DNA of 64,000 nt from Datnioides undecimradiatus. Taxonomy: Eukaryota; Chordata; Actinopteri; Lobotiformes; Datnioididae. The stretch is taken from NCBI GenBank assembly GCA_008933995.1, contig WARS01000013.1, forward strand, positions 5,928,329 to 5,992,328, read 5' to 3'. Below, piece by piece: positions 28,701 to 37,104 of this stretch (positions are counted from its first letter, which is position 1; each line of letters opens with the position of its first letter). The notes below the pieces were generated by a model. The model had not been told where the DNA came from, did no database searches, and was given only the letters and a program-made list of their open reading frames with translations. The position numbers were made by a program, and so were the translations under genes.

Positions 28701-30201
28701 CGTCATCCCCAGCTAAAGCAGTAGCTCCAGGCTCTCCCCCAACCAAAGCAGCAGCAGCAGCCTCAGCTCCAGCCTCAGCTCCAGCTCAAGCCCAAGCACC
28801 AGTCGCAGCCTCTCCCCCAGCTTCCGCTCCTACCACAGAGCAGCCCAAGCCCCAACCTCAAGGCTCCCCATCCCCATCTCCCGGCAAACCCAAAGAGTTG
28901 CCCCCTAAACCTACGCCACCTGCAAAGCCCATCCCTCCTGTACGCAGGAATTCAAAGCCGCAGCTCCAGCCAAAGCCACAAACCCCACCTCCTCCCAAAG
29001 CTTCACCCAAACCCCAGCCTGTAGCCCAAGCCCCAGCACCCACTCCGGCCTCAGATACTGCCTCAGCCCCTGTCCCAGCACAGGCTCAGTCCCCAGCTAA
29101 GGCCAGTCAGTCACCATCTAATGTCCAGTCTCCAGCCAAGGCTCAGCCCCAGGGCAAGCCAGCCTCTCCCTCACCAAACCCTGAGCCTGTGCCAGCTGAA
29201 GAAGCCGTGGCCCCAGCTGAGGCCCAGGCCCCTGTGGATGAACAGCCAGCATCTCAGCAAAAGACCCATCCTCTGCTGAAGTAAGAGCCCTGTTATCAAC
29301 ACCCTGTTCCTAAGGCAAAACAAAGGCAAAACATGCTTTCAATGGGCCATGCTTTCAATGGGCCGTGTTTAGGATGCAAAATTAAATCTCAAAATCAAAG
29401 ATAACAATTATGGTTGAATTTTGATCATTAGCAACAGTAAATCAATGAAAAGAGTGGTTTTGTCATTTAATGTACCAGTGCTGCTGAGCTATTACCATTT
29501 AGCAATGACCTCCCTTTGTAGCATTTACAGCATTTATAAGCAGTATATAAACAAACACATAAATAATATGTTGTTTATAGCACACTTTGTTGCAATTGTA
29601 TGCAAGTTTTTTTAAGTGTTAACTTGTCTACAATTTTAATTCTAGTGAAACAACCATAGCAGGAAGTTGTGAATAAACAGGTTTTAAATCACAACATTAC
29701 AGTGTTGTAATTCTATAAAATATCTGTTCATAGGACGAGTACTGTCTATTAATAACTACTTAACAATGTCCTAATTTGTTATAAACTGTTTATTATAAGT
29801 TCATAAACTGCTTATAAATAATAAAATACAGTGTTACTGTTTACTTTTTTTGGGAAAAAAAACTTTGTTCATATTGTGATTGTGAATTTCTGGCCCTCTT
29901 ACACATTTCCCTGTTTGTCCTCCCTCTGTACTTTGCCCTCTAACTTAACACATTATCCTCTTCTCCCTTCCTTCATTCTGTCCTGCATCCTCTTCTTCCC
30001 TCCTTGCCTCCCCCTTCCCTCTTTGTGTCCTCCTCTTCCCTTCCCAGTAAGTCCCAGTCCCTGACCAATGCCTTCAACGCCTTCAGCGACTCCTCTTTCT
30101 TCCGCGGGGTCTCAAGCGCCGGAGGTGATGGCCAAGACGAGGCAAAGGCGGAGACCATCCGCAACCTCCGAAAGTCCTTCGCCAGCCTTTTTTCTGACTA
30201 G
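5421..30201 (+). CDS. syn2: Synapsin II gene, 3' part (ten coding exons, probably exons 4-13)
   Basis: Synapsins are peripheral proteins of synaptic vesicles. They bind ATP and actin, tether the reserve vesicle pool, and release it when phosphorylated. The exons at 5421-5577, 5775-5864, 18177-18239, 19468-19610, 20020-20094, 21253-21355, 24536-24712, 25441-25507, 28449-29280 and 30048-30201 join into one frame of 1861 bases: the last base of a split codon, 619 codons and a stop. They encode most of the ATP-grasp-like domain C, a long Pro/Ala/Gln linker and domain E ending SFASLFSD. Domains A, B and the start of C lie upstream of the window. Paralogue II is chosen over I or III because timp4 is nested in the gene and pparg follows. 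The teleost a/b copy cannot be decided here. A domain-E ending corresponds to an a-type isoform. Confidence 0.96.
5775..5864 (+). CDS. syn2: syn2 exon (inferred exon 5), domain C
   Basis: Thirty codons, from [12 protein letters not shown] to [15 protein letters not shown], in phase 0 on both sides. The acceptor is tctccaccag and the donor gtaaga. [11 protein letters not shown] is a synapsin signature. The 12.3-kb intron that follows hosts timp4 on the opposite strand. If this is exon 5, the host is intron 5, as for human SYN2/TIMP4. Confidence 0.96.
8207..8404 (-). CDS. timp4: timp4 exon 5: C-terminal subdomain
   Basis: Encodes [38 protein letters not shown] and a tail ending [14 protein letters not shown], then TGA. 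The acceptor is ccctcctcag. Five cysteines form the C-terminal subdomain, which in TIMP2 and TIMP4 also contacts pro-MMP2. The acidic tail (DMTDP) resembles TIMP2 and TIMP4 ends. The 3' UTR continues below 8207. An ATTAAA on this strand at 6944-6939 is one candidate signal, unconfirmed. Confidence 0.96.
   Translation of the reverse strand: MNTCYTVPCASTGENECLWTDWLLDNSLNGEQARQYACIRRSDTTCSWYRGGPPPEKDFLDMTDP
8207..16422 (-). CDS. timp4: Tissue inhibitor of metalloproteinases 4, complete, nested antisense in a syn2 intron
   Basis: TIMPs are secreted inhibitors that insert their N-terminal Cys into the active-site zinc of matrix metalloproteinases. Five exons (16422-16284, 10100-10003, 9543-9429, 8795-8671, 8404-8207) join in frame to 224 codons, the same length I recall for human TIMP4. 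Residues 1-29 are a signal peptide with an [12 protein letters not shown] core. The mature chain begins [13 protein letters not shown] and has 12 cysteines at the family positions. [10 protein letters not shown], the YEIKMIKMFKGF core and the C-terminal CLWTDWLLD and CSWYRG motifs are typical. The start has G at -3 and +4. A second in-frame ATG at 16416-16414 could also serve. TIMP2 is the nearest alternative by sequence, but nesting in syn2 beside pparg favours TIMP4. Confidence 0.95.
8671..8795 (-). CDS. timp4: timp4 exon 4
   Basis: Encodes [20 protein letters not shown], then [20 protein letters not shown] and R. The acceptor is accaaacag and the donor gtgagt. It carries the 5th to 7th mature cysteines and joins the N- and C-terminal subdomains. 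An Asn-Leu-Ser sequon lies at mature residue 110. Confidence 0.95.
8980..9290 (+). repeat. GCTAAGCTAACTG-type interspersed repeat copy
   Basis: Contains TTAGCATAGCATCTAGCACAAAG, then TAAGCTAAGCTAACTGACTGTTGGCTCTAGC and CTTGGCAAGACAGTGAATAAGCG. It shares its layout with the copies at 19205, 25890, 36500 and 44750. It lies in timp4 intron 3. Confidence 0.55.
9429..9543 (-). CDS. timp4: timp4 exon 3
   Basis: Encodes [18 protein letters not shown], then [19 protein letters not shown] and one base of Gly. The acceptor is gcgtccag and the donor gtacag. The SSLCGVKL and YLL-G patterns match TIMP4 and TIMP2. Confidence 0.95.
10003..10100 (-). CDS. timp4: timp4 exon 2: OB-fold core with AB loop
   Basis: Encodes [16 protein letters not shown], then [17 protein letters not shown], with acceptor tttttgacag and donor gtgaga. 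The AB-loop segment contains an Asn-Ser-Ser N-glycosylation sequon at mature residue 33. Confidence 0.95.
10202..10266 (+). repeat. 65-bp dispersed repeat, copy 2, abutting a GATA array
   Basis: Second copy of the sequence at 27-91. Its right end runs directly into the GATA/GACA microsatellite. It lies in timp4 intron 1. Confidence 0.9.
10267..10385 (+). repeat. GATA/GACA tetranucleotide microsatellite
   Basis: About 119 bases of GATA with GACA interruptions at the left end and a pure GATA array at the right. On the other strand it gives a spurious Leu-Ser-Ile-Tyr repeat peptide. Confidence 0.97.
10544..10580 (+). repeat. CA microsatellite
   Basis: About 15 CA units with one CCA interruption, in timp4 intron 1. 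Confidence 0.95.
13414..13433 (+). repeat. Short CA microsatellite
   Basis: Ten CA units following a CGCGCG stretch, in timp4 intron 1. Confidence 0.9.
16284..16422 (-). CDS. timp4: timp4 exon 1: signal peptide and N-terminal inhibitory edge
   Basis: Reads on the - strand from ATG at 16422 through 46 codons plus one base, with donor gtaagt. It encodes the signal peptide and the mature start [17 protein letters not shown]. The free amino group of the first Cys is the zinc-chelating group in all TIMPs. The next intron is the longest of the gene, about 6.2 kb. Confidence 0.95.
16423..16970 (-). promoter_or_regulatory. timp4: Candidate timp4 5' flank with GA repeat and CCAAT
   Basis: Directly upstream of the timp4 ATG on the - strand. 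A 66-base CT tract (16683-16748), read as GA on the gene strand, lies about 260 bases upstream. A palindromic CCAATTGG lies at 16952-16959. No convincing TATA box was seen. Position suggests regulatory content, but the transcription start is not determined. Confidence 0.3.
16683..16748 (+). repeat. CT microsatellite upstream of timp4
   Basis: CT repeat with a few TTT and G interruptions. It is a GA tract on the timp4 strand. Confidence 0.95.
18177..18239 (+). CDS. syn2: syn2 exon (inferred exon 6), glycine-rich ATP-site segment
   Basis: Twenty-one codons reading [20 protein letters not shown] plus K. The acceptor is gcttttcag and the donor gtaatg. The [11 protein letters not shown] segment is the conserved glycine-rich part of the synapsin ATP-binding region. 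It resumes the frame directly after the exon at 5775 across the timp4-bearing intron. Confidence 0.96.
19205..19410 (+). repeat. GCTAAGCTAACTG-type interspersed repeat copy
   Basis: GTGAGCTTTAAAAGTGCTG, AGAGCCAAGCTAGTTTACC, TATGCTAAGCTAACTGCTAC and GAGAGTGGTATTAA occur in the same order as in the copies at 25890 and 44750. It is close upstream of the syn2 exon at 19468. Confidence 0.55.
19468..19610 (+). CDS. syn2: syn2 exon (inferred exon 7), domain C
   Basis: Encodes [20 protein letters not shown] and then the conserved [16 protein letters not shown] motif, ending in the first two bases of a Met codon. The acceptor is cttctctag and the donor gtgtgt. The Met codon is completed by the G at 20020, giving the conserved [13 protein letters not shown] join. 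A Cys in TQTYCTTEP stands where human synapsin II, as I recall it, has Ala. Confidence 0.96.
20020..20094 (+). CDS. syn2: syn2 exon (inferred exon 8), multifunctional loop
   Basis: Encodes [19 protein letters not shown] and then VAMTD, starting with the last base of the split Met codon and ending with two bases of a Lys codon. The acceptor is cttttctag and the donor gtgagc. This corresponds to the mobile loop that covers the ATP site in synapsin structures. Confidence 0.95.
21253..21355 (+). CDS. syn2: syn2 exon (inferred exon 9), domain C
   Basis: Completes the DK|YKLWVD join, then encodes [20 protein letters not shown] and NDYITE, ending in phase 0. The acceptor is ctctgtgacag and the donor gtaaga. 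The polypyrimidine tract is weak but the frame and homology are exact. LDICAVKA is a strong synapsin signature. Confidence 0.95.
21356..24535 (+). other. syn2 intron with a purine-rich repeat-like block
   Basis: A 3.2-kb intron. The interval of about 22100-23540 is much richer in A and G on this strand, full of CAGG, GACAGG and AGACAGG words, with frequent stops in every frame. It is probably a decayed mobile element. The remainder is AT-rich with no coding sign. Confidence 0.5.
22100..23540. repeat. Purine-biased, CAGG-rich block, probable decayed transposon
   Basis: Base composition and word use (GACAGG, CAGGCAAACAC, AGACAGAGAG) differ sharply from the intron on both sides. No long ORF or clear terminal repeats were found, so the class is not assigned. 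Confidence 0.4.
24536..24712 (+). CDS. syn2: syn2 exon (inferred exon 10), end of domain C
   Basis: Fifty-nine codons in phase 0 on both sides, with acceptor tttgtacag and donor gtagag. The first part ([24 protein letters not shown]) closes domain C. The second turns Ser/Arg/Pro-rich ([12 protein letters not shown]) with Ser-Pro sites, marking the passage into the variable linker. Confidence 0.95.
25441..25507 (+). CDS. syn2: syn2 exon (inferred exon 11), linker
   Basis: Encodes [20 protein letters not shown] and PQ, ending with one base of a Gly codon. The long pyrimidine tract ending ctctctcccag is an excellent acceptor. The donor gttgtc is weaker. The exon is supported by frame: it joins phase 0 upstream and phase 1 downstream (G|GT at 28449). 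Linker sequence is poorly conserved, so homology alone is limited. Confidence 0.85.
25640..25875 (+). repeat. Possible LINE/SINE 3' end with TGATTC tail
   Basis: It ends GACAAAATAAAGCTGATTCTGATTCTGA: an AATAAAG followed by tandem TGATTC units, a pattern typical of fish non-LTR 3' tails. The left border is uncertain. Confidence 0.5.
25890..26105 (+). repeat. GCTAAGCTAACTG-type interspersed repeat copy
   Basis: GTGAGCCTTAAGGTGCTGG, GTGCTAAGCTAAGCTAACTGG, GCTTCATATTTACTGTACAG, GAGAGTGGGATCAA and TGTTGGCAAGAAAATGAATG. This is the most complete copy in the window. Confidence 0.6.
28449..29280 (+). CDS. syn2: syn2 exon (inferred exon 12), long Pro/Ala/Gln/Ser-rich linker
   Basis: An 832-base exon of about 277 codons dominated by Pro, Ala, Ser, Gln and Lys, with many PxxP motifs that could bind SH3 domains, as the mammalian synapsin D/G/H linkers do. 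Three R-x-x-S sites of CaMKII/PKA type are visible: RAGS (Ser codon 28595), RAPS (28646) and RRNS (28952). The exon is markedly more GC-rich than the flanking introns. The acceptor is tatcttccag and the donor gtaaga. Read-through past the donor would stop at once, because the TAA lies inside the donor. The last codons, HPLLN after splicing, match the HPQLN join to domain E in mammals. Confidence 0.93.
29332..29363 (+). repeat. 16-bp tandem duplication
   Basis: CATGCTTTCAATGGGC occurs twice in immediate succession, about 50 bases after the donor of the long syn2 exon. Confidence 0.95.
29440..29850. repeat. AT-rich MITE-like stretch with repeated TTATAAACTG/CTTATAAA words
   Basis: TTATAAACTGTTTATTATAAG and CATAAACTGCTTATAAATAA occur side by side, flanked by TTACAGTGTTG (left) and TACAGTGTTAC (right). 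The form suggests a non-autonomous element. No target-site duplication was identified. It lies in the last syn2 intron. Confidence 0.35.
30048..30201 (+). CDS. syn2: syn2 last coding exon (inferred exon 13), domain E
   Basis: Encodes [20 protein letters not shown], a short variable piece, then [21 protein letters not shown] and stop TAG at 30199-30201. This is synapsin domain E, the conserved C-terminus of a-type isoforms needed for vesicle-pool regulation and oligomerisation. The acceptor cttcccttcccag follows a long pyrimidine tract. The first base completes an Asn codon with the AA at 29279-29280. Confidence 0.97.
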
Positions 30202-31064
30202 ACACAGCTGAAATATAGTCAGCCTCTAGTAAATTAAGCCCTCCCACCCTTTTGCATTTCCCAGTGATAACTTGATTGACATTAAATGTGAACCAGTCTG
30301 AGATTAAACTTTGTGTGTTAACTGTACTGTATCCCCTCTGTCCTGTTCCCTCTTGTCCTCCCCTTTCAGCTTCTCTGTATGAGTAACAGTGAGGCCTGTT
30401 GGGTAGGATATTCAGCAAATGATGCTGTGCCAGAGTAACTGGACTGAAGGAGTTACGTCATTGATATAGAGTATAATAATAACAAAAAGTTTATTTTTCC
30501 CTGAGCACACTTTAATGAACACTTTCCAAAGTATATGAAAAGTATAATATTCAAGACTACAGATGGAATGTACATAAGGTATATATATATATACTATACA
30601 ATATATACATATAAACAGATATTACTATTAAGGGAGATAAGCCAGTAATAGAGAAAAAAATCCAACAGCTCTTTTTAAATAGCTTTTGTCAGTGACATAA
30701 CTCTTTCATTCATTGGCTGGATTAATACACATTTAAAAATAATGATAAATATTTGATATCTGACAGTGATTCCTACTATCACTGAGTGAGAAGAAGTGAG
30801 TAAAACAAAGAGACTTTTTAATAATTATTTCTTGTGTAAATCCAGCCGTTGTGTCTCTGGTCCTTGGCTACTGAGTACTGGGCTCATCATTGCTGCCCCC
30901 TTTTTATTGTCTGCAGGGCCTTGAAGTCATTGTTGTGTGAGGGAGTTGGAAATATGTGTATGTTCCTCTGTGTTCAATTGTTATGCATGGCTCCTCCAAG
31001 TGGCTCGGTGTGACTTTTGGAGCAGAAGGGAGCTCTATCAGTGTTGAGTTATCCCTCCGTTTGC

Positions 31065-31097
<33 letters not shown>

Positions 31098-32090
31098 ATT
31101 TTCTCTCTCTCTCTATAGATGTTGTAGCCTTATTGTGAACATGTTTTCAATACACAGCTATGTTTGTTAGCTGTGCAGACCTGGGTCGATTACAACTCGA
31201 AATTCATTCATTTAACTTCTAGTGTTTGAACAGGCAAACTATTGAGGGCAGGATCGATTGCAGCCATTGTAGTTTTGAAAGTACTTGGATTCAGCCTAAA
31301 GTGCCAGACTGAATAAATCAATCCTAAAAGTAACTGAATGCATTTTGCAGAGTTAAAAGACCCTTGTCTGTAGCTGTGACTGGTGATCTATTGTTTCACC
31401 TCTGTGTAGATCTATCAACAGTATTGTAAATCGTTGATTATTCTCATTAAAAGACATTGAGACAGTAGTGCAATAACACCTCGACATGACTGTTGAGCGC
31501 TGTCACCCTATTATAAATATAAATATATGACCATACATACAAGGACCTGTGTATCTGTTAAATACCTTATTCTTACATTCCCTTTAAGGTTCCTTTCAGT
31601 GGTGACTTTCCAGGTTGCTTTGTACTGCAGTCAGAAGATGGGTTTCGGGTTAAAGCATTGTAAGAAACTGTTGGTGTTTGTGCTGTGGGACTGAACTGAA
31701 GGCAACCTGGAGTGATCCCAGCACCTTAACTGGTTATTTTCAGTTGAGTCGCTGCATTTCAAGTTTATGATTAAAAAAAAACAACAAACACTTGAGAACT
31801 GCATATCAACCTGTCTGCTTATCCATTTCCAGTACCATGTTGCAAGTAAATGATAACATATTGTATTTGTATGTATGTATGTATGTGTCATCTCAGGAGT
31901 TTATTTTTTGTAATATATTGATCGATTTATTTATTTTTTTGAGGCTCCATATTTATGGTACAGTATATATTGTTTGTTTTGTAATGTGTTTTTCTTTGTA
32001 ACGCAATACTGCTTTGCATGATCTGGTGACTGATGATGTTTTTTTCTGTACAGATAAAAGTTAATAAAGATGTGGTTCCATCATTCCACT
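30202..32090 (+). other. syn2: Probable syn2 3' UTR and polyadenylation region
   Basis: No further coding sequence follows the TAG. The stretch is AT-rich with a TA run near 30583-30610, a CT repeat at 31063-31116 and a TGTA repeat near 31868-31886. AATAAA occurs at 31312-31317 and again at 32063-32068. ATTAAA occurs at 31446-31451. The last AATAAA, followed by a GT/T-rich stretch, is my preferred 3' end, but the sequence alone cannot choose between them. Confidence 0.5.
31063..31116 (+). repeat. CT microsatellite in the syn2 3' UTR region
   Basis: Two CT blocks separated by a short TTCTCTATTT piece. Confidence 0.9.
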
Positions 32091-32094
32091 GATT

Positions 32095-35000
32095 CACTAA
32101 GTAGGAGTCATGCTGGTGGCTGTGCGTTTTGTTTGATGGTCAAGGTTTTGCAAACTTTTAACAGAAAGCCAATATAGCAAACTTGGGCCTTAGAAATGTA
32201 GGATTCAGTCTCCAGTGCTTCATTTGTAGAGGCTGAGAGATCACTCTGTTCAATGGAAAATCCATACTAGATACCGCTTTTGTTGGTCCTAAAGGGAGGT
32301 GTAGTATCTCAGAGGTATAGTCTGAGTAGCTTAATGTAGCTGGACAGACCTTTCATATTACATATCAAAGAGGCTGCCTTTTAGTAATGCCTTAACCCAA
32401 TCTGCAGAAAAACACGTTTTAAAGGTTGCAAATGATAAAAGCATCTACCTCACTGTCCTAGTCAATGTCCATTGGCTGTATTCCTAATGTATCCAGTAGT
32501 CCAATATTCCGATAAGGGGGGAAAACACACCAAAATGCTACAGCTTTCAGCTTAATGTGAATCCATGAGTGTAAATGAGTAATGTAAAGAATTATACTAT
32601 TATTTCAACCAACTTCAACATGGTTTTTAAAACAAGAATATACAGTATATCTAAAATTATCACTTATTCACATATTTGTATAAAAAGGTTGTATATGTCA
32701 TTTGTAGCATAATTTACACAAAGGAACACTCAAAATATTTATTATTCAGTATTTTGGAAGTACTGCACCAGTGTTTTGTTTCTCTGTAGCGAAGAGAACA
32801 AAGAGGACCTTTTACCCCACTTTTGTGCCTGAAGCTTTGTATGATTCATTATGTTTTGTTTGGGGTGTACCACAGGATTTACAGACTGTGACTCATTGAC
32901 GTTTTACAAAATTGACTTGGCTTGATTTGAGAATGACGATGAGGCTACATCAGCCATAAAGGTGTCCAGAACTCAACTGGTCAAACACTGTATTTTTGAT
33001 TGACAAACCAGGTTTAAAACCCACCTGAGAAACATGAACTGTGCTCCAGGTGAAGTCATAAGATGTTTTTTGTATCAACAATAAGGCTTTTAAAGTTCAC
33101 AGTGTACGGTCAGTGTTGGCTCCAGTTGTTCTCCAGGACACATCAGTGTTGCAGATGAAAGATGCCTGAACAAAGCCTTGAAGATGTTTCCTCCAGCTAA
33201 GAAATAGCCTGTGGAACAATGAAGACGTTCTTATCGTACCGGTATACTTTAATATCTTACGTCGCGACCAAAATCATAAAGAATAAAGAATAACTCAGAT
33301 CAGCTGTGCCGCTTATTGAAAAGGCTGAAGTACCATGCTGAGCCAGCAGATGGCACTACATATCTGTGAAAGTATTGAAAAAAGGATCTTTCTCAACTCT
33401 TTGAGTTTCATGCTTAGTTATACCTTATGGAAAGAGTTGTTAGTTGTAGGTTACAAGGTAGTGATGAAAATGAAAGTAATAATGGTTGTTACTGTTACTT
33501 TTCCTTTTTTATTCCACACTACTCAGCTTTTTAGTGTCAATGTCATACACGGCCCTCCTTAAAACTGCATACAGATCATTACACTTACTACAGACATACA
33601 CAAATACACATCTGTGATATCAACTCCCTAGTTTACTCTGCACATCATAGCAATTTTCTCCTGATGCCTATGCGTTTCTTTTCTAGCTTTTCTCTCAAAT
33701 TTATATCCTACCTAATGTTATAGTGTTGTCACATTTAAATAAGAGGGCTGAAGGTAGGGGTTATTTAACATAAACCACACCATTTGCATGGGAACAGGAC
33801 TTTCCCTTATTCCCTGTAAAAACAGAAAAACTGTGTATGAGAGAGAATGAGAGTGAGTGTGTGTATGTTAAGTATTTTAAATTAATATCAAATGTAAATG
33901 GCTTGATTTATTTTATATCATCCTGTATTCTCTTAAATGTAAATCTGATGAACAGAATCATTTTTCCGACAAATCCACATGATGTAATTCACATAGAGTG
34001 ATCCTAATGCATAAACTCTTTCCGCGCAGACAGAGGAGACATGCTCTGCTGTTGGTTCTTGATCCATGGGACCACCAGTCAGTGGAGATCTGTGGGAACA
34101 TCTCCATCACAGTGCTCATAGGGACACAGACGTGGGCGGCTCATGCACCAAAGCAAGCCCATACTAACCAAACCCTGTTTGTCTTGGTGCTCATCCCACC
34201 CTGCTGGAGCCAGACTAAGAAAGAGGGAGTAGGGACATGAGGAGGAAGCACCAATCATTACAGTGGTTAAAAACCAAAATATCCAGATTCAGCTGTGATA
34301 TCATACAATTTGTTTGAGGATAGAGGAAAACAATCAAGCCTTTCTGGCCTATTTCCTGGTGTCAATTTTAAAAGATCGATTCTGAACAGCTTGCTCTGCT
34401 CCTGGATCTGAAAAATGACATGTCAGGTCTACTTTATAATAATTGTAGTGTCATGACTGTGTAGGAGTCTTGTAAAGATACACAAGCACTTTGATGATGA
34501 ACATATTTAGATACCAGAGCTCCTGTCTGCTGGGATTCAACTGTATAAACAAACAGAAAATATTGCCTTGTTTTGTTTGTGATGGCAAAATTCTCAAGAG
34601 CACCATTTTTTTTTTTGCTCAGCACCGGGAAATTCTACATGGGGAGGACAGTTCAGCGCGTGAGAGGGACCAAAAAATGAGTTTGTGTGGGTCTCTAAAT
34701 AAACAAAGTGTGCCGACAGTCTTAGTTTACAGTATCGCATTATGATAGATCAAAGACAGCTGAAATCGAGCTGACTGCTGCAGAAACTGAACTACACCTA
34801 CATTTACCTTCTTTTAAAAGAGCGATCACACAAGACTTAATGGCCCAGTGCAGTGAGCAGCAGGGTTTTGTGTTTCTTTAATATTTTGTGTTTTAATGAT
34901 TTAAAAGCTGGTGGAAAAGATAAATACAGGAACTACAGTCAAGAATCTTCTTGCATGTTTCGTTTCGCTTTTGCAGTGAATTCTGCTTCACATTCAGTTA

Positions 35001-36829
35001 TTTGTTCTGTACTGTGGGTTTCTGTATTTCATTTTGAGGCTATATTTACCGAACTTTTTGAAACTTGTTATTTAAAGATTTACTGTAGCTTAAGAGTTGG
35101 AGTCCCTGAACAGAATAAATGTATCAATATCTTTGTTAAATTGAATGACACATTTAAAGCCAACAACAGAGCAGAGGACATAATAAAACAAAGCATCAAC
35201 CTGCATGACATCTAATGAAGAAAACTCCCACAAAACCATGAATGCAAATTATGGTGAACAAAAACTTAAACTGAACAGCAATAATTAAGTTCTTTCAGCT
35301 ACACACACAGCCACCGTGTTATTTAGGAGCTGTGTAACTGGAGCAGACAGAAGGTCAGAGACTGGTCAAGTGACACTGACAAAAAACAGGAACATTTATT
35401 TCTTCATGGACGGAACTTTTGAGGAGTGGAAATGTTTTTGCACAGCCTGCTCTGCCGCCCGTTTCATTTCTCTGTGTGCTGCCGGAACTTTAAAACCAAG
35501 TCTAACCACAACCTGTAAGCGTGTCAGGGGAACATTTAGCCAGCGAGGCTCATGTGATGCCACAGTTTAGTCTTATCATCATAACTGTTTAATATTTCAG
35601 CAAACAATTAATCATATTGACATCTCCAGAAAGATAAGTAAGTTAAATGTTGAACAATGCAAATAGTGAAATCTACTGAAAGATATTTTTTAATCTTACG
35701 TAACTGATAATATTACATTAAAGCATCCAGCATCTTTAGATGACCAGGTTTGATTTCAAGATAAGAGGGTTGAAAAAACAGTGGGATGAACCACAGCTGC
35801 TTTCAGCTGACAGAGAAAACAAATCGTCTGTAGATTTCAGAGCCTCTGGTTAGGTTTAAAAATAGAGCGAGGTTAACATTGAGGTTAGTCAAACTTACAG
35901 AACATATAGAGTCTTTACAGATTAGGCACGTAGGCAAATGATATTCTTGCATCTATTTCTGCACCGAATCCTAAACTGAGTCTCTGTGGTTGGCTTTCCA
36001 GATGAAATGTTAAGGACGAATCAATACAGTAAATTACAATTTAGAAGAATCTCTGTCGAGGTGCATTTCGTTGTCTAGCCTGTTGGTAATTTAACTGTCT
36101 CGCTCTCTCTTCACTTGTGCTGCCCTTCAGTCAAGGATGTCCTTATTCAAGCATGAATGTGATACCGCAGTTGTGACTGCAAAGGAATAGTCCACTAATT
36201 GACTAAAAGGGAGTTAACATGTTAGCAAACAAAACAAGCTGGCACTAGCTGACAAATAAGTATTATTATATATATTATTATATTTACTTGTTGTTGCAGG
36301 TATTTTATTGGCTCGTTCTCATTGCTACATGTGAGCCTAACTATGCTAGGTAGCTTAGTACAAAAGATCATTAACTCTGTTGCCTGGCAACTGCTGTTGG
36401 CCCAGATTGTCTGTAAAAGCACAAATGGTTTTCTGGGTTTCCGTGTGGATTAAACAAATTATACACAATTAAATATTTTAAATAATATCATTTTTGAGCA
36501 CTGGGTGTGCTGGTAGGTCGCTTTTGTTACCATTGGACAGAGCCAGGCTACCTTTGCTAGCTGCTGTCCCCTTCGCGTTGAGCTAAATTAGCTGACTATA
36601 AGCTAGCTATTTTTTAGCATATAGGAATGGTATTGTTCGCTAGCACTAGTTTAATTCATAGCACGCCGTGATTAAGTTTTTCTCTAATTAGTTGGGCTTA
36701 AATTAAAAAAATGTTTTCAAATGAACGACTGAGCTAACAAACAAAGATGTGCGCATTTTAAATGTAGTTTCCCCGGTAAACAGAGTTCAAATAAGTAAAT
36801 CGTAGCTGGAGAGTAATTTGATGCCTCTG
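32095..36829. other. Intergenic region between syn2 and pparg
   Basis: AT-rich, with no exon, RNA gene or strong ORF recognised. A degraded copy of the TAGCTAAG-type repeat lies at 36500-36620, just upstream of the CpG-rich exon. Short ORFs here have random composition. Confidence 0.6.
36500..36620 (+). repeat. Degraded GCTAAGCTAACTG-type repeat copy
   Basis: TGCTGGTAGG, GACAGAGCCAGGCTACC, TAGCTGCTGTCCCC and GAGCTAAATTAGCTGACT occur in the same order as the other copies. It ends about 200 bases before the CpG-rich exon. Confidence 0.5.
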
Positions 36830-37104
36830 CGTGTGTCCTCAGGACTCCCGGGCGGCTGAGCTGAGAGGAGGGAGGGGAGAGAGAGGCAGGCAGATACCGA
36901 CCTCAGCAGCGGCGGCTTCAGAAGCATGGATACAAACCTCCACAGCAAACAGACCTGACCGCGTTGACACAGCGCTCCCGTGGACGCGACGACACGCCGC
37001 GGTTTTTCCAAAGCTGACCCGTTCAATTGCACAACCGAGGAAAACTGTCCAGCCGCAGAAAGCAAGAGGGCTCCGTCTGCTGTGCGCTTCAAAACACTGA
37101 TCAG
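36830..37104 (+). promoter_or_regulatory. pparg: CpG-rich putative first (non-coding) exon and promoter of pparg
   Basis: This is the only CpG-rich stretch in the syn2-pparg interval, in otherwise AT-rich DNA. It holds many CG pairs between 36840 and 37085 and ends at a good donor, TGATCAG|GTCAGT (after 37104). In human the next gene after SYN2/TIMP4 is PPARG, whose first exons are non-coding. I infer that this is the leader exon splicing to 53386 or to an unseen second leader exon. It contains a short uORF, ATG at 36926 to TGA at 36958, with A at -3 and G at +4. Exact start not determined. Confidence 0.55.

Noticed and set aside
28558-29043. Gly/Ala-rich open frames on the - strand inside the long syn2 exon
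   Set aside because: They are shadows of the GC-rich Pro/Ala codons on the + strand.
34853-35215. 120-codon open frame on the + strand between syn2 and pparg
   Set aside because: No recognisable domain or codon bias, and AT-rich intergenic context; about the length expected by chance in 64 kb.
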